Shown here piece by piece: positions 18,779 through 26,827 of a stretch of 64,000 nt of DNA. The stretch's first letter is position 1. Each line of letters starts with the position of its first letter. Below the pieces are notes generated by a model. The model searched no databases. It worked only from the letters and a program-made list of their open reading frames with translations, and was not told the DNA's origin. The stretch comes from Advenella mimigardefordensis DPN7 (GTDB taxonomy: Bacteria; Pseudomonadota; Gammaproteobacteria; Burkholderiales; Burkholderiaceae_B). Both the position numbers and the translations under genes were made by a program. The stretch is from the NCBI RefSeq assembly GCF_000521505.1, contig NZ_CP003915.1, positions 1,488,001 through 1,552,000 on the forward strand, written 5' to 3'.

Positions 18779-18818
18779 ATTGTCTTATAACTTATATCTT
18801 ATATAAGAATAGACAATT
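18778..18818. promoter_or_regulatory. Composite operator between mdh and the GntR gene
   Basis: AATTGTCT (18778-18785) and AGACAATT (18811-18818) form a perfect outer inverted repeat. Inside lie a half-site TGTCTTATAA (18781-18790) and the 12-bp palindrome TCTTATATAAGA (18797-18808), which is identical to the core at acnB. It overlaps a candidate gntR promoter (TAGACA at 18810-18815, 18-base spacer, GATAAT at 18834-18839), which would allow autoregulation. Regulator identity is inferred from location. Confidence 0.7.
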
Positions 18819-18866
18819 CTGCTTGCAATATGAGATAATAAGCAGGTTTTAATTTGTTCGCCGAAC

Positions 18867-19622
18867 ATGTCTGAAATCCCAACCCCTTCGTTGAAATCGC
18901 CTGCTGCGGCATTCAGCCCTCTATATAAACAGATCAAGGACCTGCTGGTTCATAGTCTGCACGAAGGCGAATGGAAGCCTGGTGAAAACATTCCCAGCGA
19001 GCTCGATCTGGCAGCGCGCTTTCAGGTGAGTCAGGGTACCGTGCGTAAGGCGATAGACGAGCTGGCGGCAGAGAATTTGCTGATCCGTCGTCAGGGCAAG
19101 GGAACATTTGTTGCTACGCACCATGAAGCACAGGTTCGCTATCGTTTTTTAAGGTTAAAATCCGATAGCGAAGAAAGTGCGGCGCGCGCCCAAAGCGTCT
19201 ATTTGCAGTGTGATCGCCAGCGTGCACCGCAGGATGTGGCTCGTGTGCTTATGCTGCGCGGCAGCGATTCGGTGATTTATATCCGGCGTATCATGTCTTT
19301 TGGTACGGTACCGACGGTACTGGACGAAATCTGGCTGCCGGGAGATGCGTTCAAAGGCTTGAGTATTGAAAAGCTCCAGGCTCTGAACGGCCCGCTTTAC
19401 GGTTTTTTTGAAACTGAATTCGGTGTGAATATGGTTCGTGCCGATGAAAAACTCAAGGCCGTATCCTGTGATCCCACGACTGCCGAACTGCTGAAAGTTG
19501 AACCGGGTACGCCGCTGCTGCAGGTTAATCGCGTGTCGTTTACCTATGGGGACAGGCCCATGGAGATTCGGCGCGGTTTATATGTAACAGAACATTATCA
19601 TTATCGAAATGGTTTAAACTAA
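18867..19622 (+). CDS. GntR-family regulator (HutC/UTRA type), putative TCA regulator
   Basis: A 251-residue transcription factor. The N-terminal winged helix-turn-helix is typical GntR (YKQIKDLLVHSLHEGEWKPG, then PSELDLAARFQVSQGTVRKA and RQGKGTFVA), at about residues 18-85. The C-terminal UTRA-like ligand domain (about 95-248) includes YIRRIMSFGTVPTVLDEIWL and a final HYHYRNGLN. UTRA domains bind small metabolites; the effector is unknown. The gene lies between mdh and sdhC, divergent from mdh. Palindromes shared by its own promoter region and the acnB promoter suggest it controls mdh, acnB and itself, and perhaps sdh by read-through. No terminator is evident before sdhC. Confidence 0.9.
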   Translation: MSEIPTPSLKSPAAAFSPLYKQIKDLLVHSLHEGEWKPGENIPSELDLAARFQVSQGTVRKAIDELAAENLLIRRQGKGTFVATHHEAQVRYRFLRLKSDSEESAARAQSVYLQCDRQRAPQDVARVLMLRGSDSVIYIRRIMSFGTVPTVLDEIWLPGDAFKGLSIEKLQALNGPLYGFFETEFGVNMVRADEKLKAVSCDPTTAELLKVEPGTPLLQVNRVSFTYGDRPMEIRRGLYVTEHYHYRNGLN

Positions 19623-19727
19623 TTCGATCAGAAAGTCAGAAAGAGCGGGGGTCGGCCAGCGACTCTTCGCTTTCGAACGTGCGTTTTTATTTTTTATTTT
19701 GTTGTCGTTTGTTTCCTAGAGGCCGTT

Positions 19728-20141
19728 ATGTCAGACACCCCGTCAAAACAGCGCCCGCAATATCGTAATATCGATGTTGCCCAGATCACAAAATACCACC
19801 TGCCGGCCGCCGGCAAAGTGTCTATTTTGCATCGAATCAGTGGCGCTCTGCTTTTTCTCAGTCTTCCCATTATATTGATTCCGCTTTTTGCAGCCAGCGT
19901 GGCTTCGCCGGAAAGCTTCGCATCATTGGGCAGTGGGGCGGGTGGCTTCATTCTCAAGCTGATCCTGCTGGTTCTGCTGTGGGGTTTCATGCATCACCTG
20001 TGTGCCGGTATCCGCTATCTGGTTCTTGATCTGCATATCGGTATCGACAAGGTCTCGGCACAGAAAAGCGCCGCCGTGGTGTTGGGAGTCAGCCTGGCGC
20101 TGACCCTGGTGTTCGCCGTTAAAATGTTTGGAGCGATCTGA
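19728..20141 (+). CDS. sdhC: Succinate dehydrogenase cytochrome b556 subunit
   Basis: A 137-residue membrane subunit that anchors succinate dehydrogenase and helps bind heme b and ubiquinone. It has the quinone-site motif SILHRISGALLF near residue 32 and three hydrophobic segments (about 37-58, 72-95 and 112-134). HHLCAGIRYLVLD in the second segment carries the heme-ligand histidine. AGAGG precedes the ATG. The stop TGA overlaps the sdhD ATG by one base, so translation is coupled. It is the first gene of sdhCDABE-gltA. Confidence 0.95.
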   Translation: MSDTPSKQRPQYRNIDVAQITKYHLPAAGKVSILHRISGALLFLSLPIILIPLFAASVASPESFASLGSGAGGFILKLILLVLLWGFMHHLCAGIRYLVLDLHIGIDKVSAQKSAAVVLGVSLALTLVFAVKMFGAI

Positions 20142-20518
20142 TGGCCAAGGAACTGGTAGGTACAAAACGGCTGGTTGTGGGTGCCGGCTATGGTATTAAG
20201 GATTTCATCGTACAGCGTATTACAGCCGTGATTCTGGCTGTGTATTCAGTCATTTTTCTGATTGCAGCGCTGTTTACGCCCATTAACTACGAATCCTGGA
20301 AGGGTTTCTTTACGTTCTCCTGTTGGGGCTTGCCCGTGGGGCAGATCGCCGCAACGCTGGCATTTTTCTCGCTTGCCTGGCATGCGTGGATCGGCGTGCG
20401 CGATATCTGGATGGATTACGTCAAACCCGTAGGTGTCCGACTGACGTTACAGGTACTCACTATCCTGTGGCTGATTGCCGCCGTCCTGTATTTCGCAAAA
20501 ATTGTCTGGAGTTTATAA
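20141..20518 (+). CDS. sdhD: Succinate dehydrogenase hydrophobic anchor subunit
   Basis: A 125-residue, three-helix membrane protein. The first helix follows GIKDFIVQRITAV; the second ends in WHAWIGVRDIWMDYVKPVG, which holds the expected heme-ligand His and the quinone-site Asp-Tyr; the third is TLQVLTILWLIAAVLYFAKI. It pairs with SdhC to form the membrane domain of complex II. The start codon overlaps the sdhC stop. sdhA follows 3 bases later. Confidence 0.94.
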   Translation: MAKELVGTKRLVVGAGYGIKDFIVQRITAVILAVYSVIFLIAALFTPINYESWKGFFTFSCWGLPVGQIAATLAFFSLAWHAWIGVRDIWMDYVKPVGVRLTLQVLTILWLIAAVLYFAKIVWSL

Positions 20519-20521
20519 GCC

Positions 20522-22300
20522 GTGGTCGCTATCAATTCATCATTACCGCGCCGCCAGTTTGATGTAGTGGTTGTAGGTGCCGGCGGGTCCGGTATGCGCT
20601 GCTCCCTTCAATTGGCTCAGGCCGGATTATCCGTCGCCGTCCTTTCCAAGGTTTTTCCAACCCGTTCTCATACCGTTGCCGCGCAGGGTGGTATCGGTGC
20701 TTCGCTGGGTAACATGAGTGAGGATAACTGGTACTGGCACATGTACGATACCGTCAAGGGATCAGACTGGCTGGGCGACCAGGACGCCATCGAATTCATG
20801 TGCCGTCAGGCGCCTCATGCTGTTTACGAGCTCGAACACTTCGGCATGCCGTTCGATCGCAATGCCAACGGCACCATTTATCAGCGTCCTTTCGGCGGAC
20901 ACACTGCCAATTTCGGTGAGAAGCCCGTACAGCGTGCCTGTGCTGCAGCTGACCGTACCGGTCACGCGCTGCTGCATACCCTGTATCAGCGCAACGTCGC
21001 TGCGCGTACCCAGTTCTTCGTCGAATGGATGGCGCTGGATCTGCTGCGTAACGATGCCGGCGATGTCGTGGGTGTGACCGCGCTCGAAATGGAAACCGGT
21101 GAAGTCTACATTCTGGAAGCCAAGGCTGTGGTGCTGGCTACCGGTGGCGCCGGCCGTATCTGGCAAGCCTCTACCAACGCCTTCATCAATACCGGCGATG
21201 GCCTGGGCATGGCTGCCCGTGCAGGTATCTGTTTGCAGGACATGGAATTCTGGCAGTTTCACCCAACCGGCGTGGCCGGTGCCGGCGTGCTCATTACCGA
21301 AGGGGTGCGCGGCGAAGGCGGCATCCTGTTGAACAAGGATGGTGAGCGTTTCATGGAACGTTACGCGCCAACCCTGAAAGATCTGGCACCACGCGATTTC
21401 GTCTCGCGCTCCATGGACCAGGAAATCAAGGAAGGCCGTGGCTGCGGTCCCGACGGCAGCTATGTGGTGCTCAAACTGGATCACCTGGGTGCGGATGTCA
21501 TTAACAAACGTCTGCCTTCGATTCGCGAAATTGCTATCAAATTCGGTAACGTGGATCCGATCAAGGAACCGATTCCTGTGGTCCCAACCATTCACTATCA
21601 GATGGGCGGCATTCCGGCCAACTATCATGGTGAAGTGGTTACCTGGGAAAATGGCGAAGAAAAAATCGTCAACGGTCTGTATGCCATTGGTGAATGTGCT
21701 GCGGTATCGGTTCACGGTGCAAACCGTCTGGGCACAAACTCACTGCTGGATCTGGTGGTGTTTGGCCGCGCTGCAGGCAACCGGATTGTGGAATCGCATC
21801 TGGAACGTCAGCTCGCCCATCAGGATCTGCCTAAGGAATCATTGGACTTCTCGCTGGCGCGTATCAATGAACTGGAATCGCGCAAATCAGGCGAGAAAGT
21901 TCAGGATGTCGCAAACAGCATCCGTGTTTCCATGCAGCGTCACTGCGGTGTGTTCCGTACGCTCGAACTGCTGAAGGAAGGCGTCGGCCAGATCGACGAG
22001 CTGGCTGAGCAGGCCAAGCATGTCAAGTTTGATGACAAATCCAAAGTATTCAATACGGCGCGTGTCGAAGCGCTGGAACTGGCCAATATGACGGAAGTGG
22101 CCCGGGCGACGATCAAGTCTGCGGCAAACCGCAATGAAAGCCGTGGCGCCCATGCGTTGAACGATCATCCTGAGCGTGACGATGTGAACTGGCTCAAGCA
22201 CACCTTGTGGCATTCTGCCGACGGTCGTCTGGAGTACAAACCAGTACATATGAAACCGCTAAGTGTGGAGTCGTTCCCTCCAAAAGCACGTACATTCTAA
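20522..22300 (+). CDS. sdhA: Succinate dehydrogenase flavoprotein subunit (GTG start)
   Basis: A 592-residue flavoprotein that oxidises succinate to fumarate. The dinucleotide motif VVVGAGGSGM lies near residue 16, and RSHTVAAQGG holds His50, the likely covalent FAD attachment site. Substrate-site residues appear in FHPTGV, in GVRGEGGILLNKDGERFMERY and in the C-terminal HGANRLGTNSLLDLVVFG. GTG at 20522 is the only start before the conserved N-terminus; GGAG lies 11-12 bases upstream, within the end of sdhD. sdhE, encoding the flavinylation factor, is in the same operon. Confidence 0.97.
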   Translation: MVAINSSLPRRQFDVVVVGAGGSGMRCSLQLAQAGLSVAVLSKVFPTRSHTVAAQGGIGASLGNMSEDNWYWHMYDTVKGSDWLGDQDAIEFMCRQAPHAVYELEHFGMPFDRNANGTIYQRPFGGHTANFGEKPVQRACAAADRTGHALLHTLYQRNVAARTQFFVEWMALDLLRNDAGDVVGVTALEMETGEVYILEAKAVVLATGGAGRIWQASTNAFINTGDGLGMAARAGICLQDMEFWQFHPTGVAGAGVLITEGVRGEGGILLNKDGERFMERYAPTLKDLAPRDFVSRSMDQEIKEGRGCGPDGSYVVLKLDHLGADVINKRLPSIREIAIKFGNVDPIKEPIPVVPTIHYQMGGIPANYHGEVVTWENGEEKIVNGLYAIGECAAVSVHGANRLGTNSLLDLVVFGRAAGNRIVESHLERQLAHQDLPKESLDFSLARINELESRKSGEKVQDVANSIRVSMQRHCGVFRTLELLKEGVGQIDELAEQAKHVKFDDKSKVFNTARVEALELANMTEVARATIKSAANRNESRGAHALNDHPERDDVNWLKHTLWHSADGRLEYKPVHMKPLSVESFPPKARTF

Positions 22301-22310
22301 GCAGGGTATT

Positions 22311-23027
22311 ATGAGTACAAAACGTATCATGAAATTCGAGATTTACCGCTACGATCCTGATAAGGACGAGCGTCCCTACATGCAGAAACTGGAAGTGGAA
22401 CTGCAACCCACCGACAAGATGCTGCTCGATGCCATTATCCGCATCAAGAATGACGTTGATGACAGTTTTGCCATTCGTCGTTCCTGCCGCGAGGGTGTGT
22501 GTGGCTCCGATGCCATGAACATCAATGGCAAGAACGGTCTGGCATGTACAACCAATCTGAATGAGCTGAAGGAGCCTGTGGTTCTGCGTCCGCTGCCTGG
22601 TCTGCCGGTTATTCGCGACCTGATCGTTGATATGACGCACTTCTTCAACCAGTATCATTCTGTTCGCCCGTATCTGGTCAACGACACGCCGCCGCCGGAA
22701 AAAGAGCGTCTGCAATCGCCGGAAGCCCGCGAAGAGCTCGATGGTTTGTATGAATGTATTCTGTGTGCGTGCTGCTCGACTTCCTGTCCGTCTTTCTGGT
22801 GGAATCCTGACAAATTTGTCGGCCCTGCCGGATTGCTTCAGGCTTACCGGTTTATTGCAGACAGTCGTGACGAGGCTACTAACTCCCGTCTTGACAATCT
22901 GAATGACCCGTACCGTCTGTTCCGTTGCCATACCATTATGAATTGCGCCGATGTATGTCCTAAAGGGCTGAATCCGACCAAGGCAATTGGCAAGATCAAG
23001 GAACTGATGGTTCGTCGCGCGGTCTGA
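22311..23027 (+). CDS. sdhB: Succinate dehydrogenase iron-sulfur subunit
   Basis: A 238-residue protein that passes electrons from FAD to quinone through three clusters. The [2Fe-2S] cysteines are in SCREGVCGSDAM and LACTTN; the [4Fe-4S] cysteines in YECILCACCSTSCPS; the [3Fe-4S] cysteines in RCHTIMNCADVCPKG. The frame opens at 22263 inside sdhA, but the ATG at 22311 gives the normal N-terminus (MSTKRIMKFEIYRYDPDKDE) and has AGGG upstream. It follows sdhA by 10 bases and precedes sdhE by 6. Confidence 0.97.
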   Translation: MSTKRIMKFEIYRYDPDKDERPYMQKLEVELQPTDKMLLDAIIRIKNDVDDSFAIRRSCREGVCGSDAMNINGKNGLACTTNLNELKEPVVLRPLPGLPVIRDLIVDMTHFFNQYHSVRPYLVNDTPPPEKERLQSPEAREELDGLYECILCACCSTSCPSFWWNPDKFVGPAGLLQAYRFIADSRDEATNSRLDNLNDPYRLFRCHTIMNCADVCPKGLNPTKAIGKIKELMVRRAV

Positions 23028-23033
23028 TCAAAG

Positions 23034-23294
23034 ATGGCCACACTAACCGAACTGGAACGGGCGCGTCTTCGCTGGCGTGCCCGCCGGGGACTGCTTGAAA
23101 ACGATCTGATCATTACCAAATTTCTGGATCGTTATGAACAGGAGTTGACTGACGAGGATGTCTCGTCGCTCACTCAGCTTTTTGAACTTGATGACAACAG
23201 TCTGCTTGATATTCTTCTTGGTCGTGCCAATCCGGAAGGTATCTATGATACGTCTAATATACAACGCCTTATCGAATTGATGCGGCAGGAATAG
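23034..23294 (+). CDS. sdhE: FAD assembly factor SdhE
   Basis: An 86-residue protein of the SdhE/YgfY family (DUF339). The signature RGxxE appears as RRGLLEND near residues 18-25, followed by the helical FLDRYEQELTDEDV segment. SdhE promotes covalent attachment of FAD to SdhA. Its place directly after sdhB and before gltA supports the assignment and implies co-expression with its target. Confidence 0.95.
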   Translation: MATLTELERARLRWRARRGLLENDLIITKFLDRYEQELTDEDVSSLTQLFELDDNSLLDILLGRANPEGIYDTSNIQRLIELMRQE

Positions 23295-23333
23295 CGGGCG
23301 GACCGAAGTCTGGTTTTTTCTTAAGGATGTTAA

Positions 23334-24647
23334 ATGAACCTCTCTGACAAGAAAGCGATTCTGAGCTTTTCAGATGATTCGACGAAGATTGAGCTGCCTA
23401 TCTACAAGGGCACGGTAGGACCGGATGTCATTGACATTCGCAAGCTGTACAGTCAGACCGACATGTTTACCTATGATCCCGGCTTCATGTCCACTGCGGC
23501 CTGCGAATCTGCAATCACCTATATTGATGGCGACAAAGGCGAATTGCTGTACCGTGGCTATCCTATCGAGCAACTGGCAGTTAACTGCAGTTTCCTGGAT
23601 ATCTGCTATCTGATTCTGAATGGCGAGTTGCCCAATTCAGCGCAGAAGGAAGAGTTTGACCAGACCGTAACGCATCACACAATGGTCAACGAGCAGATGC
23701 ATTTTTTCCTGCGCGGCTTTCGTCGTGACGCCCACCCGATGGCTGTGCTGACTGGCCTGGTTGGTGCGCTGTCCGCGTTCTATCACGACTCTACAGATAT
23801 TACCAACCCAGAGCACCGCCACATTTCTGCCATTCGTCTGATTGCAAAAATGCCGACGCTGGTGGCCATGGCATACAAATACTCTTTGGGTCAGCCTTAT
23901 ATCTATCCGCAGAACAATCTGTCATACACAGGCAACTTCCTGCGCATGATGTTCGGCACTCCTTGCGAAGAGTACAAAGTGAATGATGTGGTAGAGCGCG
24001 CGCTTGACCGCATTTTCATTCTGCATGCCGATCACGAGCAAAATGCGTCTACATCAACTGTGCGCCTTTGCGGTTCTTCAGGGACCGATCCGTTTGCTGC
24101 GATTGCTGCCGGTGTTGCTTGCCTGTGGGGTCCTGCTCACGGTGGCGCCAACGAAGCTTGCCTGAAAATGCTGGAAGACCTGCAAGCCAATGGCGGTATC
24201 GAGAAAGTTGGCGAGTTCATGGAAAAAGTGAAGGACAAAAACTCAGGCGTGCGTCTGATGGGTTTTGGTCATCGCGTTTACAAAAACTACGATCCTCGCG
24301 CCAAGCTGATGCAGGAAACCTGCAAGGAAGTGCTCGAATCACTGGGTCTGCAAGACGATCCATTGTTCAAGCTGGCCATGGAAGTGGAACGCATCGCTCT
24401 GGAAGATCCTTACTTCGTCGAGCGCAAACTGTACCCGAACGTCGATTTCTACTCAGGCATCGTACAGCGCGCCATTGGTATTCCGACATCACTGTTCACC
24501 GCGATTTTCGCATTGGCTCGTACAGTAGGCTGGATTGCACAATGGAACGAAATGTTGTCTGATCCTGATTACAAAATCGGTCGCCCACGTCAGTTGTACA
24601 CCGGCTATTCAGCTCGTGAAGTAGGCACGATCGATACACGCAAATAA
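23334..24647 (+). CDS. gltA: Citrate synthase (type II)
   Basis: A 437-residue hexameric-type citrate synthase that condenses acetyl-CoA and oxaloacetate. Catalytic residues are visible: His near 269 in [11 protein letters not shown], His near 311 in [13 protein letters not shown], and Asp near 369 in NVDFYSG. An N-terminal domain of about 40 residues ([20 protein letters not shown]) is typical of the NADH-regulated type II enzymes. It is the last gene of the sdhCDABE-gltA operon, 39 bases after sdhE, and ends in a clear terminator. It is intact, unlike the paralogous prpC in the window. Confidence 0.97.
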   Translation: MNLSDKKAILSFSDDSTKIELPIYKGTVGPDVIDIRKLYSQTDMFTYDPGFMSTAACESAITYIDGDKGELLYRGYPIEQLAVNCSFLDICYLILNGELPNSAQKEEFDQTVTHHTMVNEQMHFFLRGFRRDAHPMAVLTGLVGALSAFYHDSTDITNPEHRHISAIRLIAKMPTLVAMAYKYSLGQPYIYPQNNLSYTGNFLRMMFGTPCEEYKVNDVVERALDRIFILHADHEQNASTSTVRLCGSSGTDPFAAIAAGVACLWGPAHGGANEACLKMLEDLQANGGIEKVGEFMEKVKDKNSGVRLMGFGHRVYKNYDPRAKLMQETCKEVLESLGLQDDPLFKLAMEVERIALEDPYFVERKLYPNVDFYSGIVQRAIGIPTSLFTAIFALARTVGWIAQWNEMLSDPDYKIGRPRQLYTGYSAREVGTIDTRK

Positions 24648-24667
24648 TACTAGCGTAACGCTTGTTG

Positions 24668-24703
24668 AAAAAACCGCAGATCTTTGATTTGCGGTTTTTT
24701 TTT
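24668..24703 (+). terminator. Intrinsic terminator of the sdh-gltA operon
   Basis: AAAAAACCGCA pairs with TGCGGTTTTTT around a short A/T-rich loop and is followed by a total T9 tract (24695-24703). It starts about 20 bases after the gltA stop. Confidence 0.9.
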
Positions 24704-24793
24704 GAGTTGTGTGAACCGGCGTAAAATAGCGGGTTGTGACTTCTTCTTCAATCAGGAGATTGAAGTTCCGCAAGCAAGTGAAGATTCCGCATG

Positions 24794-25297
24794 CTACGGC
24801 TTGCTTTCATTTGAGCGGGGCAGGGCTTGAGCAACTAGATCAAGGAGAGTGGAAAGTTGCTTCTGTTCCGTCGTGGAAAGCGTTCCAAATATCCCGGCGA
24901 TCCAGTGACTATGTTGATTCACAACTGTTTTTGCGAGCTGCTTGCCCTTGCTTGTCAGCACTATAAGGACGCCGCGGCGGTCATGACTATCCAGTTGGCG
25001 CTCGATCAGTCCTTCTCGCTCCAGGCCGTCGAGTAAGCCGGTGATCGTCGCTCTTTTTACGCCCGCCTGCTGAGCTAATACATTTGGTGCCAGCCCGTTT
25101 TTTGCCGCGTCAAGCAGAAATAGCAGGACAAATCTTCCTTCGGAAAGCCCATGGGGTGCGAGCTGATCAGCACACTCTCTATCTATTGCAGTGGCCAATG
25201 ATAATGTCTGAAAGCAAACACGCATGCTGTCGACATTCGGAATGTGCCGGCGTTCTGCATCTTGTAGAAGTGCCTGGTATTTTTGCGCTAATTTCAT
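24794..25297 (-). CDS. MarR-family transcriptional regulator
   Basis: A 167-residue winged helix regulator. The MarR DNA-binding core is GLSEGRFVLLFLLDAAKNG, then APNVLAQQAGVKRATITGLL, DGLEREGLIERQ and the wing SHDRRGVLIVLTSKGKQL. It is preceded by a dimerisation helix and two extra N-terminal helices with cysteines at about 28 and 42 that could be redox-active. The gene lies 42 bases after a DNA-alkylation-repair-like gene on the same strand. A 27-bp palindrome at the head of that operon is the likely MarR site. It is convergent with gltA. Confidence 0.9.
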   Translation of the reverse strand: MKLAQKYQALLQDAERRHIPNVDSMRVCFQTLSLATAIDRECADQLAPHGLSEGRFVLLFLLDAAKNGLAPNVLAQQAGVKRATITGLLDGLEREGLIERQLDSHDRRGVLIVLTSKGKQLAKTVVNQHSHWIAGIFGTLSTTEQKQLSTLLDLVAQALPRSNESKP

Positions 25298-25339
25298 GTT
25301 TTAGTGATCTTCTGGTGGGTCTGTATTGCGGGACTGTTT

Positions 25340-26110
25340 CTATTTCAACGAGCGCAATGCTCTTCTCACAATTCGCGTGGTGCTCTGGTTATCAGGCGCT
25401 TCTTCCAGCCACCGCTGGCACAGGCTGCGAACCCAGTTGGGCTGATCTTTTGCTGCATCGTTTAGCCAATTACCAACGGAGTCCTGTACATAGTGTGCTG
25501 GATCGGCGTGCAGCGGTTCGAGAATAGGTAACGCCAGATTCGGCTCTTGTTTAAGTGCTGCAATATGCGTACACCAGACACCACGTGGCCGGATTGATTC
25601 AGAGGAAAAGCGTCTTATTCTTTCGGAAGGATTGTCTGCCCATTCAGCTAGATAATCGATACTGGGTTGCAGGTCTGCAGCGATATGCCTTCTTACTGCC
25701 ATCCATGCCCATTCGCGCACACCAAAGTGATGATCGTCGGCCAATGGCGCGATGGCATCAAGACGATCTTCGATTGACATAGTCTCAATCGATCCGATAA
25801 GAAAGCAACCCCATCCGCGAACGGTATCTGATGGACAATTGAGTAAATGAGGAAGTGTGGCAGGGCCCACGTGTTCGTATATGAGCTGGCCGGTTACGGT
25901 CATGCGTTTGAGAATGCCTGTTTGGCTTTCCTGTTTCAGCATATTGATGGCTTTTGTTCCAATCTCCGGGAGCGTTGCACGCATCAACGTCGCAAAATCC
26001 ACGGCTAAGCATTCTGTCAAATTGGCCGTTTCAATTGCCCCGTTGTTGAGCAATCGAAGTCGCTCGCCGTCAATTTGGGGTGCGCTTGCCATCTTGTCGG
26101 ATTTCGCCAT
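25340..26110 (-). CDS. HEAT-repeat DNA alkylation repair-like protein (AlkC/AlkD type)
   Basis: A 256-residue, mostly helical protein built from HEAT-like repeats: LPHLLNCPSDTVRGWGCFLIG, LAPLADDHHFGVREWAWMAV-like, and EWADNPSERIRRFSSESIRP followed by RGVWC. This resembles the AlkC/AlkD DNA glycosylase families, which excise N3/N7-alkylated purines. I am sure of the HEAT architecture and less sure of glycosylase activity. AAGGAAG precedes the ATG. It heads an operon with marR, and a 27-bp near-palindrome about 60 bases upstream overlaps an AT-rich -10-like element. This layout suggests repression by the downstream MarR and induction by a chemical signal. Confidence 0.75.
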   Translation of the reverse strand: MAKSDKMASAPQIDGERLRLLNNGAIETANLTECLAVDFATLMRATLPEIGTKAINMLKQESQTGILKRMTVTGQLIYEHVGPATLPHLLNCPSDTVRGWGCFLIGSIETMSIEDRLDAIAPLADDHHFGVREWAWMAVRRHIAADLQPSIDYLAEWADNPSERIRRFSSESIRPRGVWCTHIAALKQEPNLALPILEPLHADPAHYVQDSVGNWLNDAAKDQPNWVRSLCQRWLEEAPDNQSTTRIVRRALRSLK

Positions 26111-26167
26111 CTCAACTTCCTTTGCTTCTTCAATTGCGGTGCTGGTTGCATGTGGGTTTATAGATTA

Positions 26168-26194
26168 TTAGGTGCCTTATAATAAGGCGCCTAA
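26168..26194. promoter_or_regulatory. 27-bp near-perfect palindrome, putative MarR operator
   Basis: Half-sites TTAGGTGCCTTAT and ATAAGGCGCCTAA are inverted around the centre with one mismatch pair. The TTATTATAA centre, read on the minus strand, can act as a -10 region. It lies 58 bases upstream of the alkylation-repair-like gene that is followed by marR. Length and symmetry fit a MarR dimer; binding itself is inferred. Confidence 0.7.
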
Positions 26195-26431
26195 TTAAAT
26201 ATTATCAGCAGTATTTGGTCTCTGCAAGACACAAATCCGTACCGCAACTTCTGCTATGAGGTAAGTGAAAGCAACGCCCGCAAGTTGGCAATGAGTTTAA
26301 CGTTTGGGGTGTTTTGCTGATGGCGGGAACAACGCATGAGCGCGTTCCCGCTGTGTGGATGGATGCTGTCGGAAAAGTCGATTAATCTGTGGACAGGTGC
26401 CTGAGCTTTCGGCTATTCACGACAGACTGCT
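26195..26431. other. Intergenic region with a GC hairpin downstream of doxX
   Basis: No gene is seen. The inverted repeat GCGGGAAC (26323-26330) / GTTCCCGC (26344-26351), with an inner CGC/GCG stem, lies about 80 bases after the doxX stop. It has no T-run on the minus strand, so it may protect the maeB-doxX mRNA end rather than terminate it. Confidence 0.4.
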
Positions 26432-26827
26432 TTAGTTGTTGTACGGGCTATTCATGCTGAAGCGACCCGCGCCACCCAGAAAAACAGCGACGGCGGTAAA
26501 CAGGAAGAAATACTGCGCTTCCAGCCGCAAGCCGCCATTGCCCGTCAGCATGGCCAGTTGTCCGGTGTGTGCGAGCGCAATGGCGACCAGCATATTGATA
26601 ATGACCAGGACCGCAGCAACCCGGGTGTATAAACCCACAATAAGCAGTATCGGTGCAATCACTTCACCGATATACACGCCGTAGGCCACGAACCCGGGCA
26701 GGCCATGCGAAGCCACCATGCCCATGATGCCGCCGATGCCATTCTGGACCTTGAAGATGCCATGCATGAGCAGGAGAATGCCAAGCGTCAGACGCAGCAC
26801 GAGTTTTGACAAATCATCCGAACGCAT
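26432..26827 (-). CDS. DoxX family membrane protein
   Basis: A 131-residue protein with four hydrophobic segments in the DoxX/TQO-small pattern: LVLRLTLGILLLMHGIFKVQ, VYIGEVIAPILLIVGLYTRV, AVLVIINMLVAIAL and a C-terminal YFFLFTAVAVFLGGAGRFS. DoxX proteins are inner-membrane proteins; some act in thiosulfate-quinone oxidation or oxidative-stress complexes, but most are uncharacterised. Its ATG overlaps the maeB stop by one base (TAATG), so translation is coupled to malic enzyme, which is an unusual partner. Confidence 0.9.
   Translation of the reverse strand: MRSDDLSKLVLRLTLGILLLMHGIFKVQNGIGGIMGMVASHGLPGFVAYGVYIGEVIAPILLIVGLYTRVAAVLVIINMLVAIALAHTGQLAMLTGNGGLRLEAQYFFLFTAVAVFLGGAGRFSMNSPYNN

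Noticed and set aside
20762..21715. A 317-codon open frame on the minus strand opposite sdhA
   Set aside because: Antisense shadow of sdhA without ribosome binding site or motifs.
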